A DNA stretch of 64,000 nucleotides, taken from assembly GCA_032878915.1 (NCBI GenBank), contig JAVQMG010000087.1:9098001-9162000 (forward strand). Direction: 5' to 3'. This document shows positions 34,950 through 48,790 of this stretch, piece after piece (the first letter of the stretch is position 1; every line of letters starts with the position of its first letter). This DNA is from Castanopsis chinensis. Lineage: Eukaryota > Streptophyta > Magnoliopsida > Fagales > Fagaceae. The position numbers and the translations under genes are program-made. The notes under the pieces were generated by a model. That model did not search any database and had not been told where the DNA came from. It saw only the letters and a program-made list of their open reading frames with translations.

Positions 34950-37520
34950 CCAATGCAAATTGGGAAAGGATCTCAAATTAGGACAATTAATTACTAGAAA
35001 CATCTCAAGCAAAGGAAGGATGAGCCATGTGATCAACAAATCACTCAATTTCTCACATGTATCTATTATGAATGATTGGAGAGAGATTATATCTTGATGT
35101 GGCGAGTTGGACACCAAATCAAAACAACTCTTTATGACTATAGACATGAGAGTCATATTTGTTGGGGACATATTTTATGTAATTGGCATATTCTTTGACA
35201 AAACGCACTTTACTTGTATTTGAGTAAATCTAAGTAGGTTCAAGATGATCATTACAAGTGGTTAAATTAAAGACATGAAGATTACTCAAGAACTGCTCAA
35301 GAAAAGTGCAAACTGCAGGTCTCGATACCTCCTCGACAGAATCTCGATCTGTCGAGATTCATTAAAGCTCGACAGATTTCCCAATCGATCGAGCTTACGG
35401 GTTTCAGATTATAGCCAGCAACGTTTTTATTCTAAAAGGCTAATTGTTTATGGGTTTGTATAATTCTTATTGGACTAGGAAAACCCAAGGTTTGTGTAAA
35501 CCTATTTGGAATAGGAGAGCCCATTAAGCTCCTATTTAAAGGAGGTGGAAAAAGAAAAACCTAACCCTAGAGAGCTTCATAAGGTTTTCTTTTTGAAACC
35601 CTAGCCTCCTCCTACAGAAGAAAGAGTTCTTGCTGCGTTTCTTGTACGTCTTTGGGTTTTGTAACCAAGCAAAGTCTCTTGCACCAACATTGAAGATCTT
35701 ATTGGTGTTTCTATGTGAAGCTGCTGCAAATCAACTACAACAATCAAAGGGTTGCTGTGGAATTAGTCACGTATTGGGATTCGTGCAAAGGAGTAAGCCG
35801 CGTACTGGGATTCGCGCATCAAATTGGTTAGTCACGTACTTGGGAGCCGTGCATTGAAAAGGAGAAACTGTCACTACAGAACAAGTCCAATTGGGTATTG
35901 GGGTAAGAGTTCAACTGTAGGTTGGTGAGGTACTGGGATTCCTTGCTTGTAACTGCTTGTTGTGATAATAGTGGAGTTTCGGGAGTGGTGACCTTAAATC
36001 ACCCGGTGGGGTTTTTGCCGTAAGGGTTTTCCCCATTCGTGAACAAATCATCGTGTTATTTATTTTTCGCTGCTTAACTTAGTTTGGAGATTTGTTTGTG
36101 CTGCCACGTGATATTGCATGTTAATTTGATTAATTAAGAACTGGGCTAATTAATTAATCTAAGTTATCACAAGGGGTCAACGCATTTGTAGCCTGTCAAT
36201 ATTATTCTGAAAAACTGCTCTGGCAAACAAACAAATTGTGAAATATTAAAAATTTTGAGGGATGTGAGTGTGGGAAGCTTGCTAATAATCCTTTCCAATG
36301 CCATGCATTTGATATTAGTAACATCTAACTTCAGAGATGGGACCCCGCACCTTGTAGACTTGGAAAGGATCTCAAATTAGGACAATTAATTACTAGAAAC
36401 GTCTCAAGCAAAGGAAGGGTGAGCCATGTGATCGACAAATCACTCAATTTCTCACATGTATCTATTATGAATAATTGGAGATAGGTTATATCTTGATGTG
36501 GCGAGATGGACACCAAATCAGAACAAGTCTTTATTACTATAGACATGAGACTCATATTATTCTAAAATAACTGCTCTAGCAAACAAAGAAGTTGTGAAAT
36601 ATTAAAAATTATGAGGGACGCGAGTGTGGAAAGCTTGCTAATAATCCTTTCGAATGTCATGCATTTGATATTAGTAACATCTAACTTCTTAAGAGATAGA
36701 AAATGATATAGAGCACTTGTCAATTGGCCACAAATTTCAATTTTCAATTCCACAAGGCAAGGAAACATCGTTTCTACTATTGTCAACTCCATCGCATCCT
36801 TCCATTCAACTAGATTGGACAACTTCAGCAAACTAAGTTTTTTCAAAGTTGGGAAAACCACATTTCTGCCACTATCACCTCCGCTATTACCTGATCTCTC
36901 ACCACTATAATCAATGTAAAATTCTGTTCATATACACGTCACATTATCCATTCCCTCTATTTGAAGAACCTTGAGACGGGGTAAATGCCCAAGTGTAAGA
37001 ATCTTGTTGCACTTGTTACATCCTTTTAAATGGATTTCCAGCAGATTGTCCAAAACAAACAAACCACCACTACGGTTATTACGTGCCACTACGGTTATTA
37101 CGTGCCAATAACCATGAAGGGAACTTCTCACCCTTGAAATTTTCAATCTCTAAGCTTTTCAAACTTGGGTGAGGTTGAAGGCCCTCCAACACATTATCAT
37201 CGTTATTGTTTCCTTCTCTTTCTCTATTCCAATGGAATCCTAACTTCTACACTCCTGCCTTAACCTCAAAATTTGCAGTTTTGGCTTCTTCTTTACTTCT
37301 CATGTGCTCTAGATTATAGATGCTTAATCCTCCTCCAAGTTGGCTTAAGCATCCCACTTCTTTAATTCAATGACCAACATCTTGACTGATAACAAAAGGG
37401 ACAATGTTTGAAGGCAAGTCAACTTGCCCATATTGATTGGCAATTGCTTTATATAATTATGGCTAACGTTAATGTGTCTCAAGTTAGTCAAATTTTGTAG
37501 ATCGTTTGGAAGGTCTTCAA
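34950..37520 (-). pseudogene. NBS-LRR resistance gene remnant (LRR region), broken
   Basis: Minus-strand fragments show LRR units of the CC-NBS-LRR type: LPNDLQNLTNLRHINVSHNY (near 37480-37540), VLEGLQPHPSLK (about 37150-37195), LGHLPRLKVLQIEGMDNVTC (about 36930-36990), FPTLKKLSLLKLSNLVEW (about 36800-36860) and LLEMFLVINCPNLRSFPNL (about 34950-35010). No NB-ARC motifs (P-loop, GLPL, MHD) were found, frames are broken between fragments, and a ~340-420-bp piece is duplicated in tandem (34955-36345 less the solo LTR, and 36355-36690). A solo LTR interrupts the first copy. Such proteins are intracellular immune receptors; this copy cannot be one. Confidence 0.75.
35160..36198 (+). mobile_element. 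Solo LTR, divergent relative of the Copia-like element
   Basis: The sequence begins TGTTGGGGACAT and ends CCTGTCA, flanked by the 5-bp duplication ATATT (35155-35159 and 36199-36203). It shares blocks with the LTR at 7424, such as TTTGACAAAACGCACTTTAC and GGGATTCGTGCAAAGGAGT, and also has CTCGATA-type repeats (35320-35395). No primer site, interior or second LTR follows, so it is the product of LTR-LTR recombination. It interrupts the LRR remnant. Confidence 0.85.
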
Positions 37521-37608
37521 GAAGATAACAATATTCATTAGTAGAGTTTGTAAGTTATTGCAATGACAAAAAAGTCAATGCAAGCCATTGTAATAAACTC
37601 CAAGGAAA

Positions 37609-37930
37609 TAGGTTTATGCAACACTAGATTTTCGTTGCAATAAATTCCATATATTGCAATGATTTATATATTTTAAAGATTTACTTTGAAAATATCGATG
37701 CAATAGGTTATGTTTTTATTTAAAAAAAGCAATAGGTTTGTGCAACATTAGATTTTCGTTGTAACAAATTCGATATATTACAATGATTTTTATATTGCAA
37801 AAATTTAATTTGAAAATCTCGTTGCAATAGGTTATTTTTTTATTAAAAAAAAAAAAAGCAATAGGTTTATGCAACCCTAGATTTTCGTTGCAATAAATTT
37901 CATATATTGCAACAATTTACTTTGAAAATC
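37609..37930. repeat. Three tandem copies of a ~125-bp repeat
   Basis: The phrase AATAGGTTTATGCAAC followed by TAGATTTTCGTTGCAA recurs at about 37607, 37731 and 37860, each time followed by ATATATTGCAA-like sequence. The last copy is shortened. Confidence 0.85.
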
Positions 37931-40313
37931 TCATAAAATTCAAAAAACATGGCAGGTTTATATAAATGAAATATTACAAATTTTGAATCAACACCAAACA
38001 AACACTGGTAGGGGTAAATGCAAGAGACCAAAATACATATATAAAAAATGCTGTTCTAATTTGTAAGTATGTTTGATCATATGTAAAACAAATTAATAAA
38101 GTACTAATATATGTCATTGGTAATCATGATTTGACTATTACAAACCTTCATTCAATCAAATATTCCTTCCTCTTAAGCTTTTTCTTAACATTTTCATGAA
38201 AACCAAAACATAAATAAACAAAAGCACCTAAACATATGCACTCAATAAGACAGAAAGAATCAAGATTGATTACACTAAAGTTCCACAAACTTTTTAGACT
38301 TTGTTCCGAAATCATACAAAAATAGATAAGATTTTACAGACATCCAAGTAATGGAATTCATGAATCTTTTCACCCACTATTAATTTAAGCTTCTATTCAT
38401 AAAATTAAAAAAAAAAAAAAAAACTAAAGTATCTGTAAGCACTCAATCGAAAACACTAAGATACACACAATAAAAATAAACGAAGCTAACAATAACAACA
38501 TTTAGAAAAGCCTGCCAATAAACTGTGCCTAATAGCCTGAGCAGTTCAAAAATTAAAAGAAACAAAGTCTAATAAGCAGCAGTACAAAACTTTAAAAAGA
38601 CAGTCTAATAAGCATTTTAGTAAATCAGAGACATATATTAATAAGGAAATAATAGTAATATTAATTACCAAGAAGGAAAACAACAAAGGCGATCAGAAAA
38701 AAAGCAGTTCAATCTGCAAAAACTCAGTAATTAACATTTAAAACCAATAATTTTACTCACTAAAAATTACAAAATAACTTTACTTCTCAAACATTCAAAT
38801 CTTAAACTATACATCTTACAAATATGGCTATTAACAAAACATAGAACACAACATTGGTGATTAGAGATGGCATTACAAAAAAGGTTCTAACAGCCATATA
38901 TAAAAGAAAAACCAAAAGGAAATAACAAAAAGCTATTTTAAAAGAGTACCAAGTAAAAGCATTGTTATATATTATGCAAACATGGAACATTTTATGAATA
39001 ATATACTTATTTAGATCAGCCCAAAACACAAAAACGTACAAATATTGAAAAAATAATGCTAAGAAATCAACCATTATTGAACAACAAACATGTGTTTTCC
39101 TACACATATTCAAGTAACAAAATGCTGAGCTTGGGTATAGGTCCAACAGAAAAGAAGCGAAACAGACAATAAATAATTGAAGATTATAATTTCAGGCCAA
39201 AACATTGAAAGAGAGAGAATAAGCATCCGGATTTTAATTCAAATTCAAATAATAAAAAATAGCGATGAGAATGTGAAATAAGTAGAAGGGAGAATTGGCT
39301 GAAGAAATCAATGTAACCATTTTTGGAAAAGATAAATTGTTGATTCCACTCTTGCAATAGTGGCTGCAATGATAGGTCACAATTTTGCCCAACTATTTTT
39401 CTTTTTAGTAATTGGAGTGTCTTTTTCCATAACTGAAGCTTTTTATGCCAATATATTTGAAGCTGCAGCAATTGTACAGAATGACAAAACATTTTTTACT
39501 CTTGAATCAATTTTAAATTGGTAGTATGCTGCTGACTTTAGGAGCCTCTCTCTATCTGAGTTTCAGGCCCTAACATTATAAGATTTAGAACACAAAAGTA
39601 TAAGATTTAAATAGGTAGACTGTCTTATGAACCCAGTATATTGACTTCCTACACAATATACTCTTTTCTATACCCTGTTTTGAATTCTTTTACATTTATA
39701 AGTTTGAAGGGAAAAAAGAGGTAAAGAAATTAATATTCATAAACCTTAATATTCATAACAAATCAAGCTGGATTATGATAAATCAAGAAAAAAGCATCAA
39801 AGTAAAGAATATAACACATCAAGTCAACCTAATACGTGATTATGGTGGAGCTACCAAATGCATGCCATTAAAAGTATAGCAAAATAAATAAAAAATAAAA
39901 AAATTTCATAACAGTATTACAATTCAGTAAATTACAAAATAAGAATACATTGAATTAATAAAAAATGGAGGAAAAAGGAGATTAAAATATGCAATTCAGA
40001 GCCTAATCAAAACCAAACAGAACAATGGAGAAAATTTAATTCAAATTATGAAATAAATAGAGGGAAAATAAATACTTAAAGCAAAAATAACATCAAACAG
40101 TAACACTTTTTTGACACAATGTGAGAATTCTTATGAGTAACAGATAAATTCTATTGAAAAGAACTGCACTAATTTAGTTGTACATCGATCTCAAATTAAC
40201 AGGAGAAAGGAAAAAGAACAATGAAACAACAATGAAACATTTGTACTTGCAAATGAAATGCTTCCCACCTAATCAACTGAATTCCAACTAACACATATTT
40301 CTTTAAGAATTAC
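37931..40313. other. AT-rich region, no gene recognised
   Basis: Long A-rich plus strand. Two minus-strand open stretches (38802-39146, 39184-39492) have the hydrophobic, Phe/Tyr/Leu-rich composition expected of translated T-rich DNA and no recognised motif. I treat them as chance. Confidence 0.45.
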
Positions 40314-40374
40314 CTCAACTTGAGAGTTTTTGCCACGAAGTAATATAGCCACACTCTTCTGTGTCTGCAGGGTG
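40314..40374 (-). other. Exon-like segment flanked by splice signals
   Basis: On the minus strand, ACCCTGCAG precedes and GTAATTC follows a 61-nt segment translating TQKSVAILLRGKNSQVE. The composition is more coding-like than its surroundings, but I do not recognise the peptide and found no clear neighbours. It may be an exon of a decayed or captured gene. Confidence 0.25.
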
Positions 40375-43367
40375 CAAGAGCAGTGATTTAAGATAAGTTA
40401 ATGATGATAATAAATATACGACTATGTAGTACAAACTATTTATACATCTAAATCATCTTAGATTATCATAATCTTCACTATTTACTAAAAAAACGTAAAC
40501 CTCCTCAAAAACATTGATTTCAACTTTATTGCTCCAAACCATTAAATGGACAACTACTTCTTTCCTAGGAAATTGTCCACATTAAGCAAAGAGGGACCAA
40601 CATTTTGAGTAAAACTCCTGTACTTTCCAAAGCAACTCTTCCATCCAAATAACACATTGAACACCTTCTTTAACACATTGAACACTAAATATATATATAT
40701 ATATATATATATATTCATTTCACTATTTATGTTTCAATTTATTGACTAATAATAACTGTTTCTCTTTCCCTTACGAAAAGAGCTCATAATTTATAGTGCC
40801 TTAACAAAATGAACTATCCAAGAATAAAGTTTAAAATATATATATATATATATAGTGAAAGATGAAAAAGGGAAAATAATATTGATGTTTTGTGCAAACA
40901 TACTATGATATTAATTCAAATAGTATCTTGATTTCATGAAGAACTGTGGTTAGAATTGGACTTTGGCAAGATACAATTGTGACTACAAAAAAAAAAAATT
41001 ATTTGAAAGTAGTTACAGATCTTGTTGCCAAAGTCCATGTCTAAATATTTTAAATGTAAAATTTTCTTCACTTTTACTTCCCATGAGGTGCTTACCATTA
41101 AAAAAAATAATAAGAATTCTACAACAAAGAAATACACGGTATGAAATGAAATGGCAAAAAAAAATTTATGACAACAATCATCGGATAAAGTTCTTTCTGA
41201 TCTTTAACTCTTTGATTTGTTTTCACTATGTTTTGATTTATTCTTTCAATCCAAACATTTTATGATCATATGAATCCAATCACTTCTAACCACAGTTTAC
41301 CTCTTTGTAATTTTCCCAACCATATAAATGAAGAATTTACATTGATAACATTTAATTATATGGTAAAATACAAATTGATAATTTAAGGAAAGAATATATT
41401 CATTTTAGTCATTAGCGCCACAAAAAAATTACACTATGAGCAGGGCAGTTCTTGTAATCAAAGAACGGAGATGCTACAAATTAGGAGTTTCTTGCTTTCA
41501 GTTATTATAGTGTTAACCTAAAAGAACATACTTGAAGACTATTTATCATATAAATATGTCAAATACAAAGGATCATGAAGGTTATAATTTGAAACAACAC
41601 AATTGCGTAAGAGAAAGATATGGAAAGTTTGCTTGAAATTAGCTAAACACACCATTTCTATTATATATCTCAACCACATCTTGCATGTAATTCACCTAAA
41701 ACAAAAATAGGCCAAACACCAAAAAAGTTTATAACCCATAAAGCAAATGCACCACATCCACAGTGGCACAATATAATTCTAACCGCAACAGGAAGGAGCT
41801 ACTCAACATTGGTACGGGTGCCCTTCACTTACAGCTTCCCAAAGCCATAATGAGTGTGACTATGTTCTATTTCTGTCTCCCCAACTTTTGTTTCACTATT
41901 TCAAATTTAGTTGCTTCCCCTTCACCACCTTTCACGACCTCACCCTCTATCTTAGATCCAATTGAAACGTTGCTTATGTTTTTTTGAACATAATACAATA
42001 GTCATATTGCTGAGCTATCTGAATAAAATGCTAGCTAGCCCATGTATTTCTTTGTGTATGCAGGGAATAGGAGTTAGCCCGTGTATTTCTTTGTGTGTGC
42101 AGGGAATAGGAGTTGTTCGTCTAACAATTGAGTCCGTTTATAAATTTCTACACCACCAATTGGCTTGCTTGGAGCCACTGCTTGGGATTTGACTTCATCG
42201 TTAAACATGTAGACCGGATGTGTTTCTAGCCTTGCTTCTAAAGTAAGTATATCTCTTCTCCCAAAAAAAAAGAAAAAAAGAAAAAAAAGTAAGTATATCA
42301 CTATATTGTATTTCCATCATTATTTTATGAATTTGTACTCTCTCCTTAATTTTCTGGCACAGTATGTTTGCCTCCAAAATATATATATAAATGAACTCTT
42401 TTAAGCAGAGTCATTATCATAGCAATTGTTTCCTTATTCCTTTACAAAATGTAATTTACATTTAAAATGTTTAAGGTTCCAGTATGTGGGAATTCAATGC
42501 AGGGAATTGTAATATATGGGCTATGTGAGAAAGGGAGAAATTTTTAGATTAGGATTTAAGACTCTTTTATCAATTTTTTAACAATGATGTTTCTTACCAT
42601 CTTGTAAAATGTTAACTCAATGAGGGCTCTAATAATGAGGTCTGGAGTAAACATAGACTTTTATTTATTTATTTATTTATGTTTATTGGTGAGTTACAGA
42701 CAATGGATCTTAAAACTCACGACCTCACCCTCTATCCCAGTAATCATCATTATAACTGCAGATGTGCCACAAAAAGCATGAATACAAGCCATATCAAACT
42801 TAGGAGTAAATTTTAAAAGTAGTCTTGGTGGTGTTACTTAAATTATCGTCACATCTGAACAGGTAAGTAAATATAGATAGATGATTTTCAAATAAGTGAA
42901 ATAATTGAGTGGTTTTTTGCTATTTTCTGACACCCGGTTTTTTTTTTGGGCATTCAAAGTGGTCCAACTACCATGATTTTTATAATGATTTTTCTTAGGA
43001 TGTTGAATTTTTGTTAGGAAGAAAAAAGTGATGTAATTGGAATTAAAGTTTGATGTTTTGGTCTTGCCCCACATAATAATTCAATGTAGGGATTATATTA
43101 GTAGTATTGTTTCTTCTTATTGTTGTGGGTTATATATGGGTCTGTCCATTTTTAAGTATTTGGCTTGGATCTTATCCTGTGTGGTTTTAGTGACTATATG
43201 TGACTTTGATTGTCAACTACTCATTTTAGTTACAAATTTTGACCAATAAAAATTTCTTCATGTAGTGTTGTGGTGTGGATGATGTTTTGTTGCTTCCATT
43301 GTAAGTATATTAAATCAAATCTCTAGATTACTAAATAATTGTTATGTTCTTTTTTCCTCCTACTTTG

Positions 43368-43406
<39 letters not shown>

Positions 43407-44690
43407 ATTACTTAAAACCACAAATTCCTTTGTTACAATTACTATATCTTTACTTTTGGTTGGTGGTAAAATGTGCAGTAAAGAATAAAGTTTGAAACTT
43501 TGTAGTTGATTTACCTGCAAATGCTAATCAAATGAAGGAGAGTGAGAGAACCCTGATTTTCAAAGTTCAAGCAGTTAGCTTGCAAAATATTGTGTCAAGG
43601 GAGATAGACCCTTTAGATTCTTGAGTATTAACTAATAATTTCAAAGTCTGAGTACTCCTATCAATTGAATTCAGTCATTTGGTCTACAATTCCAGTTTGC
43701 AATTTGTAGTTGAATTTATATTTTCCCTCACATAATGTTGAATATTATAGGTGGTTTATGTTACCGTGATCCAAGGAGGGATGACGTATAACATCATCCC
43801 AGATTACTATAATAGATGAGAATTTTAGGGCCTCACATATGTGAAGAGAGTCAAGCCTCATCACCATTAAAAGTGTTTGATAAAATTCCTGAACGAAATT
43901 TGAAATTTATTAAATTATTTTCTTTTATATGTTATGATCTATGAATGTAATTAGTATATGGGGATTTTACCCTATTTTAAAAGTCATGGGTTACAATCTT
44001 TACATTTGGTGAACATATTTGTGAATTTTTATAATTTGTTTTTATGTTTCATGTTGTTATTGGCTCTCGAGATTGATGAAAGATATAAATTCCTAGATAT
44101 TAAGTGAATTCCTATGCATTGAGGTTGATCGTCTACTTAAATTTATAATCAAAATGATTGATAGTCAAGTAGATAGTTTAGTATATATATTTTTCACTCT
44201 AATAAAACTTAATAAATTTGAAGCAGAAATAAGGTTTCCCGTGTATTGCACAGGTTAGCGATTAGTGCTCTTTATAATCTTTCCAATTCATTTTAAGAAA
44301 TTGTTTGGTTATACCATAAAAAGCATAAAATTACACACAAATTCTAGCATATTTCTACATTGGATTTGGGTAAAATTGTGGCTTACACTAAATGAAGTTA
44401 CCTTACACCAGCTACCATACAAGCTTTTTGTATCTACCAAGTTATCTACCTTTACTTCCCTCCTACACATACTGAGACTAAAATTGGACCTGCATGCATA
44501 TTAAAGGATGCTCAAGGCATTGACAATAATTTTGTATGTTATAGTAGCTTCTAATTTCCTAAAAATTTGAAGCATTTAGATAGTACTTGCAGCTTTTACT
44601 GGACAGCTATGGTATATAAACTACAAACTAATATGGAAGGGAAAATATGCTAATTTGGCTTACCGAGAATTCAATAACATATTCGTGTGC
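40375..44690. other. AT-rich region with simple repeats, no gene recognised
   Basis: TA runs lie near 40688, 40838 and 43374; a TTTA run at about 42661-42681; and two direct copies of a ~44-bp phrase containing GTATTTCTTTGTGTGTGCAG at about 42040-42115. No coding region could be supported. Confidence 0.45.
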
Positions 44691-44785
44691 AGGTGCATGA
44701 AATTGTATTAGGAAGAAATTCCCCAAGTTTAAAACAGGAAGTTCATCATCTGGTTTCTCAAAGTAATTCCAAAGTATGTGTTTAT
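44691..44785 (+). other. Exon-like segment after an acceptor
   Basis: TTCGTGTGCAG is followed by an open stretch translating VHEIVLGRNSPSLKQEV. It has the look of an exon, but no donor or partners were established and the peptide is not recognised. Confidence 0.2.
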
Positions 44786-45309
44786 AGATGGCCTCTCATG
44801 ATTTAAGTGCAACGTTTTTTTTATTTTATTTTTTAATAATATATACACAACCACTGTCAAACGGTGTTAACCTTGCAAAACAATGTAATGCACCCAATCC
44901 AGTCAAAATACCCCGACCTAAATCAGATATGACCCCAAATTTAAAAATAAAAATAGAAGTAAAAAAACCAAAAAACAGAAATTATACTGGTGGAGGGAAT
45001 GAGTTTGACGATGGCAAAATCAAGGGCAAAATCCCTTATGTTAGCAGGACAAAAAACCGGAAATTATAATTTCTGCATAGAAAAAGGAAGAACCCCATCT
45101 ATTTTTCAAAAAAGAACCCTAGACAATTCGGTTAGAAAAAAAATTTGAAAAACAGATATATAGAAAACAAAGCTGCTTATTCTTGTAGTATAAACATCTG
45201 GTCTTAAACTAAAAACATATACATATAGGAGATTTAATATGCTATTCCGAAAAGGAAAATCAATAATTAAAGAAAAGTTTCAAAAAAGCAAAACAGAAGA
45301 GAACGCTGA

Positions 45310-45460
45310 CCTTTAGGAAAATTTTGTTGCAGAGGAGAAATGAAGCAGAGCAGCAGATCAAATGGCGATGGCCAGCCGTACGAATGTCCACCGGATCGCA
45401 AGTTTTTTTTTACCTCCTCCCCTTTCTCTGTGTCGATAGGCGATTTCTTTTAGAGAGAGA
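45310..45460 (-). other. GC-richer island, possible 5' UTR of a minus-strand transcript
   Basis: Within AT-rich DNA, this stretch (GGCGATGGCCAGCCGTACG and a following TCCACCGGATCGC) is GC-rich. Read on the minus strand it has CT-rich leader sequence, then CTAAAG followed by GTCAGC, a possible splice donor. It could be the leader exon of a lost or non-coding transcript running leftwards. Confidence 0.25.
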
Positions 45461-45594
45461 AAATATTAAGCGTAGTCTGATGAAAAGATGAAAAGAGGAT
45501 GGCTAGGGTTTCTTTAATTACAGTTTTTTTTTTTTTTTAGCTGGCCTTTTTTTTTAATATACCAAAAAGAAACAATCAAACGGTGTAACGTGGC

Positions 45595-45850
45595 CGGTTT
45601 TTTATACCTTTGTTTTTTATACCTTTGTTTCTTTAATTACGTTTTTTTATACCTTTGTTTTTTAATATACCCAAAAAAAACAATCAAACGGTTACTTAAT
45701 TTATACCTTTGTTTTTTAGTTGCAAACGTGGCTGGTTTTTCAAAATATAAACGACATAACGTGTGGCGTTTAATAAAAAAAAAAAAGAAAAAGAAAAACC
45801 GGTTACTTAATTTATATGTTTGTTTTTTAGTTGCAGACGTGGCAGGCTTT
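45595..45850. repeat. Short tandem repeats (TATACCTTTGTTTTTT type)
   Basis: Several imperfect copies of TTTATACCTTTGTTTTTTA occur, followed by two longer copies of the block ending TTGCAAACGTGGCTGG / TTGCAGACGTGGCAGG. This is a non-coding repeat cluster. Confidence 0.75.
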
Positions 45851-47169
45851 TAAAAAGGTAAACGTTGTAATGTGCAGTTTTTAAAAAATAAAAAGGGTGT
45901 AAGTGGCAGCATTTGAAGGTGCCTTTTCTCCTATTTGTCATCACCTCCTTAAATGTAGGCACCCACTTTCTCTCAGCTTCTGCTATTATATATATAATAA
46001 TAATAATATATAGATATATATATATAATTATCTTTTTTATTTGGGTGCAATATATGAATTATATTGCAAAAAAAGGGTCATCACAATAAATATGGAAACT
46101 GAAAATAGAATTCGATGCATGTGAATATATTCAGAGGGTTTAAAAAAAAAAAATATATATATATATATATACACCAGAATTATGCCCGTGTGATGCACGG
46201 CTTACTTAAAAACTATATATGTTGAAAGTTGAAATTCTATTAATAATTTATGAGTCTCATGATAAAAACGAATTAATTTTGCAACATGTATGCATAAATA
46301 TATTGAGTCACTTTGTGTATACATGGTGTGTAGTATATAAATTTTACATATTAAAACATAAAATTATGATATATAATCAAAATATTTAATTTATTTTAAA
46401 TTACTCGAAACATTTAATAGAATTTGAGGTGGAAGACATCAACCAAATTTGCCCTTCTCTACACATTTTTTTTTTTCATAAAAAAACTACACACACATAT
46501 ACATAAAAATTATATATTCAAAACAATAGTGAGAAACCTATCAAATTTTGATTAAAAAAATAACATATTTCTATCATTCTTACCTCTTCTTCCATATTGG
46601 AAAGTTGCGTTGCAAGTACTTTTTTCTCTCTTTCTCCCTTGTTTTTGTCCCTTGCATTTGATTCTTTGGCATATCTTTATGCTTATTTAGACTTGCATAT
46701 TTGCAAATTCTATTGTGTCTCCAACTTGCATGTCCAGCATGTATCTGAAATATTATTTTTCCATTTATATCAATTAATATATATATATATATATATATTA
46801 AAAGTTAACCAATAGTAAATATATATTCAAAGTTAACCAATGGTAAATGTTATTATTAATCTAACATAAATCTCAATATTAACAACAACAAAAAAATCTA
46901 AACTATTCTTTTTCAATCTTTATAAAGGTCAAAATTAACAAAATGCAATGACTCAATCTTTTTCTCTTTCTCATCAAGGTTGAATTCGGATTCTTCAAAA
47001 CTGTATTGAAATACAACATATTAAAATAGTTAATTGTTGAACTATTTTAGTTCACAAAATACTAATTTAAGAAAATATAAATTGAACTATTAGAATTAAG
47101 AAGTTCTAAAATTGTACTAACCCTTTTCTTTTTGTTAGCAATAATCGAACATCAAATTAATGTCAAGAT

Positions 47170-47209
<40 letters not shown>

Positions 47210-47635
47210 GTGTATGTAAAAGAACTTTACTGAAAATAATTAATAAATTATATTAAATACATAAGTCAAAAAGAAGATTGTCCTCAAAATCAAAATTGAG
47301 GGGATTGAAACAACATATCACCATTGGAACCAATGTCATAAACATTTAATTCATATATGATATACAAAATAATAGAACTTCCAAAAGGAGAATAAGAGAT
47401 TTGTATAAATTAATATATCAATTCTTGTGAAAGATCCACCACTATGAAAGCATGTATAACAATATTTAATAATTGATTCTCAAACCATAAGCATATAAAA
47501 TATATCAAATTTAAGGAAATTAGCTTAAACAAAAGCAACAAATACATAAAACCTATTCAATTTTATTATAATAAAAAAAAATTAGAGTAAACAAATAAAT
47601 ACTTGTGAGGTTGTAGGTGCTATAGGTAAACAAAT
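45851..47635. other. AT-rich spacer before unit 3
   Basis: TA runs occur at about 46155-46170, 46778-46798 and 47173-47203. No gene was recognised. Confidence 0.5.
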
Positions 47636-48315
47636 ACATAAAGTGTGCATTCTTATAGTTTAGAAGGTAAGTGTAAATGAGGATATAGTTTAGGGGGTAA
47701 GTGTAAATGAGGATATATTTTAAGAGGATAAGTATAAAATGAGATATGGTTTACTATGGGTAAACCGTAAATTCTCCAATAACTTGAAAACTTTATAGTT
47801 TTTCTTGATAATCTTGTTCTCTCGCTATCTTGTGAAGGCCACAAACTATCTAAGGGTTTCCAAACCCTTGGTAGTTCCAACTTAAAAGTCTCATTGGTCC
47901 CAACAGGGGTGGTCCACCACCCGCCTCGATCCATTATTCAGAGGAGTGCCATCCACAAATTGCTTGCTATGCTTTGGTGAGATAGTCTACAGAGTTTCCA
48001 GTCCTAATTGGTATATAGACCATTTCCTTTTTCTTTTAACAAGAGTGGAAACTCCAATTCCCAAGCAATGACTAAATTGCCCTCCCAATTTTAATTGCTT
48101 CCTATGCATCACACCTACCCCACACAACATGTCTAGATTACCGAATTTGTGTTGCCCAGTTTTGTCTAGTCCTCTATTCATTAAAAAAATAAATAAAAAA
48201 AAGGAAAGAGAAAAGAACATATCCAGACCAATGCAAAATGGTCTTTGAACTAGTTTTGTTTTGTTGCCCAGTTTTTTTTTTTTTTACCACCCAGCAACAT
48301 GTTCAATTTTTTTAG

Positions 48316-48363
<48 letters not shown>

Positions 48364-48790
48364 TTAAATTCTTTATAATAATAAAGCAAAATAATATAAT
48401 TTTATATGTATAATGTGTAAAATTTTATATTGTTTAATGAGTACAAATAATTATTTCTTCTATATTATGTAATAAAAGTATAAGAGTAAATTTATATAAA
48501 TTACATTTTTTATCTTCTCACATTTCTTCTCAACCAATGAACGAAACAAAAGAATTTTCCATTCTTTTAATTTTTTCACCCCTCTAACCTAATTCAGAAG
48601 GGAAAACTAAATAGTTTCTATTCCCCACCAATTTTATATCCTCCTACTTTTTTACCTTTCCAAATTAAACAAACCCTTGCTCTATCAAAATGAGGTCTTA
48701 CGTCCAACCAATAAGCTCAAATTGGCAACCTTCTTAAGTCTTAACCATTCTTCCTAAATTAAAAAAAAAAATTAAAATTAAAATTAAAAT

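Noticed and set aside
37609..37930. Possible CRISPR-like array (three evenly spaced repeats)
   Set aside because: The repeated unit spans the whole ~125-bp period with no unique spacers, and this is a plant nuclear region. It is a plain tandem repeat.
38802..39492. Two minus-strand frames of about 100 residues
   Set aside because: Hydrophobic, Phe/Tyr/Leu-rich composition expected of translated T-rich DNA, with no motif, repeat conservation or splice context.
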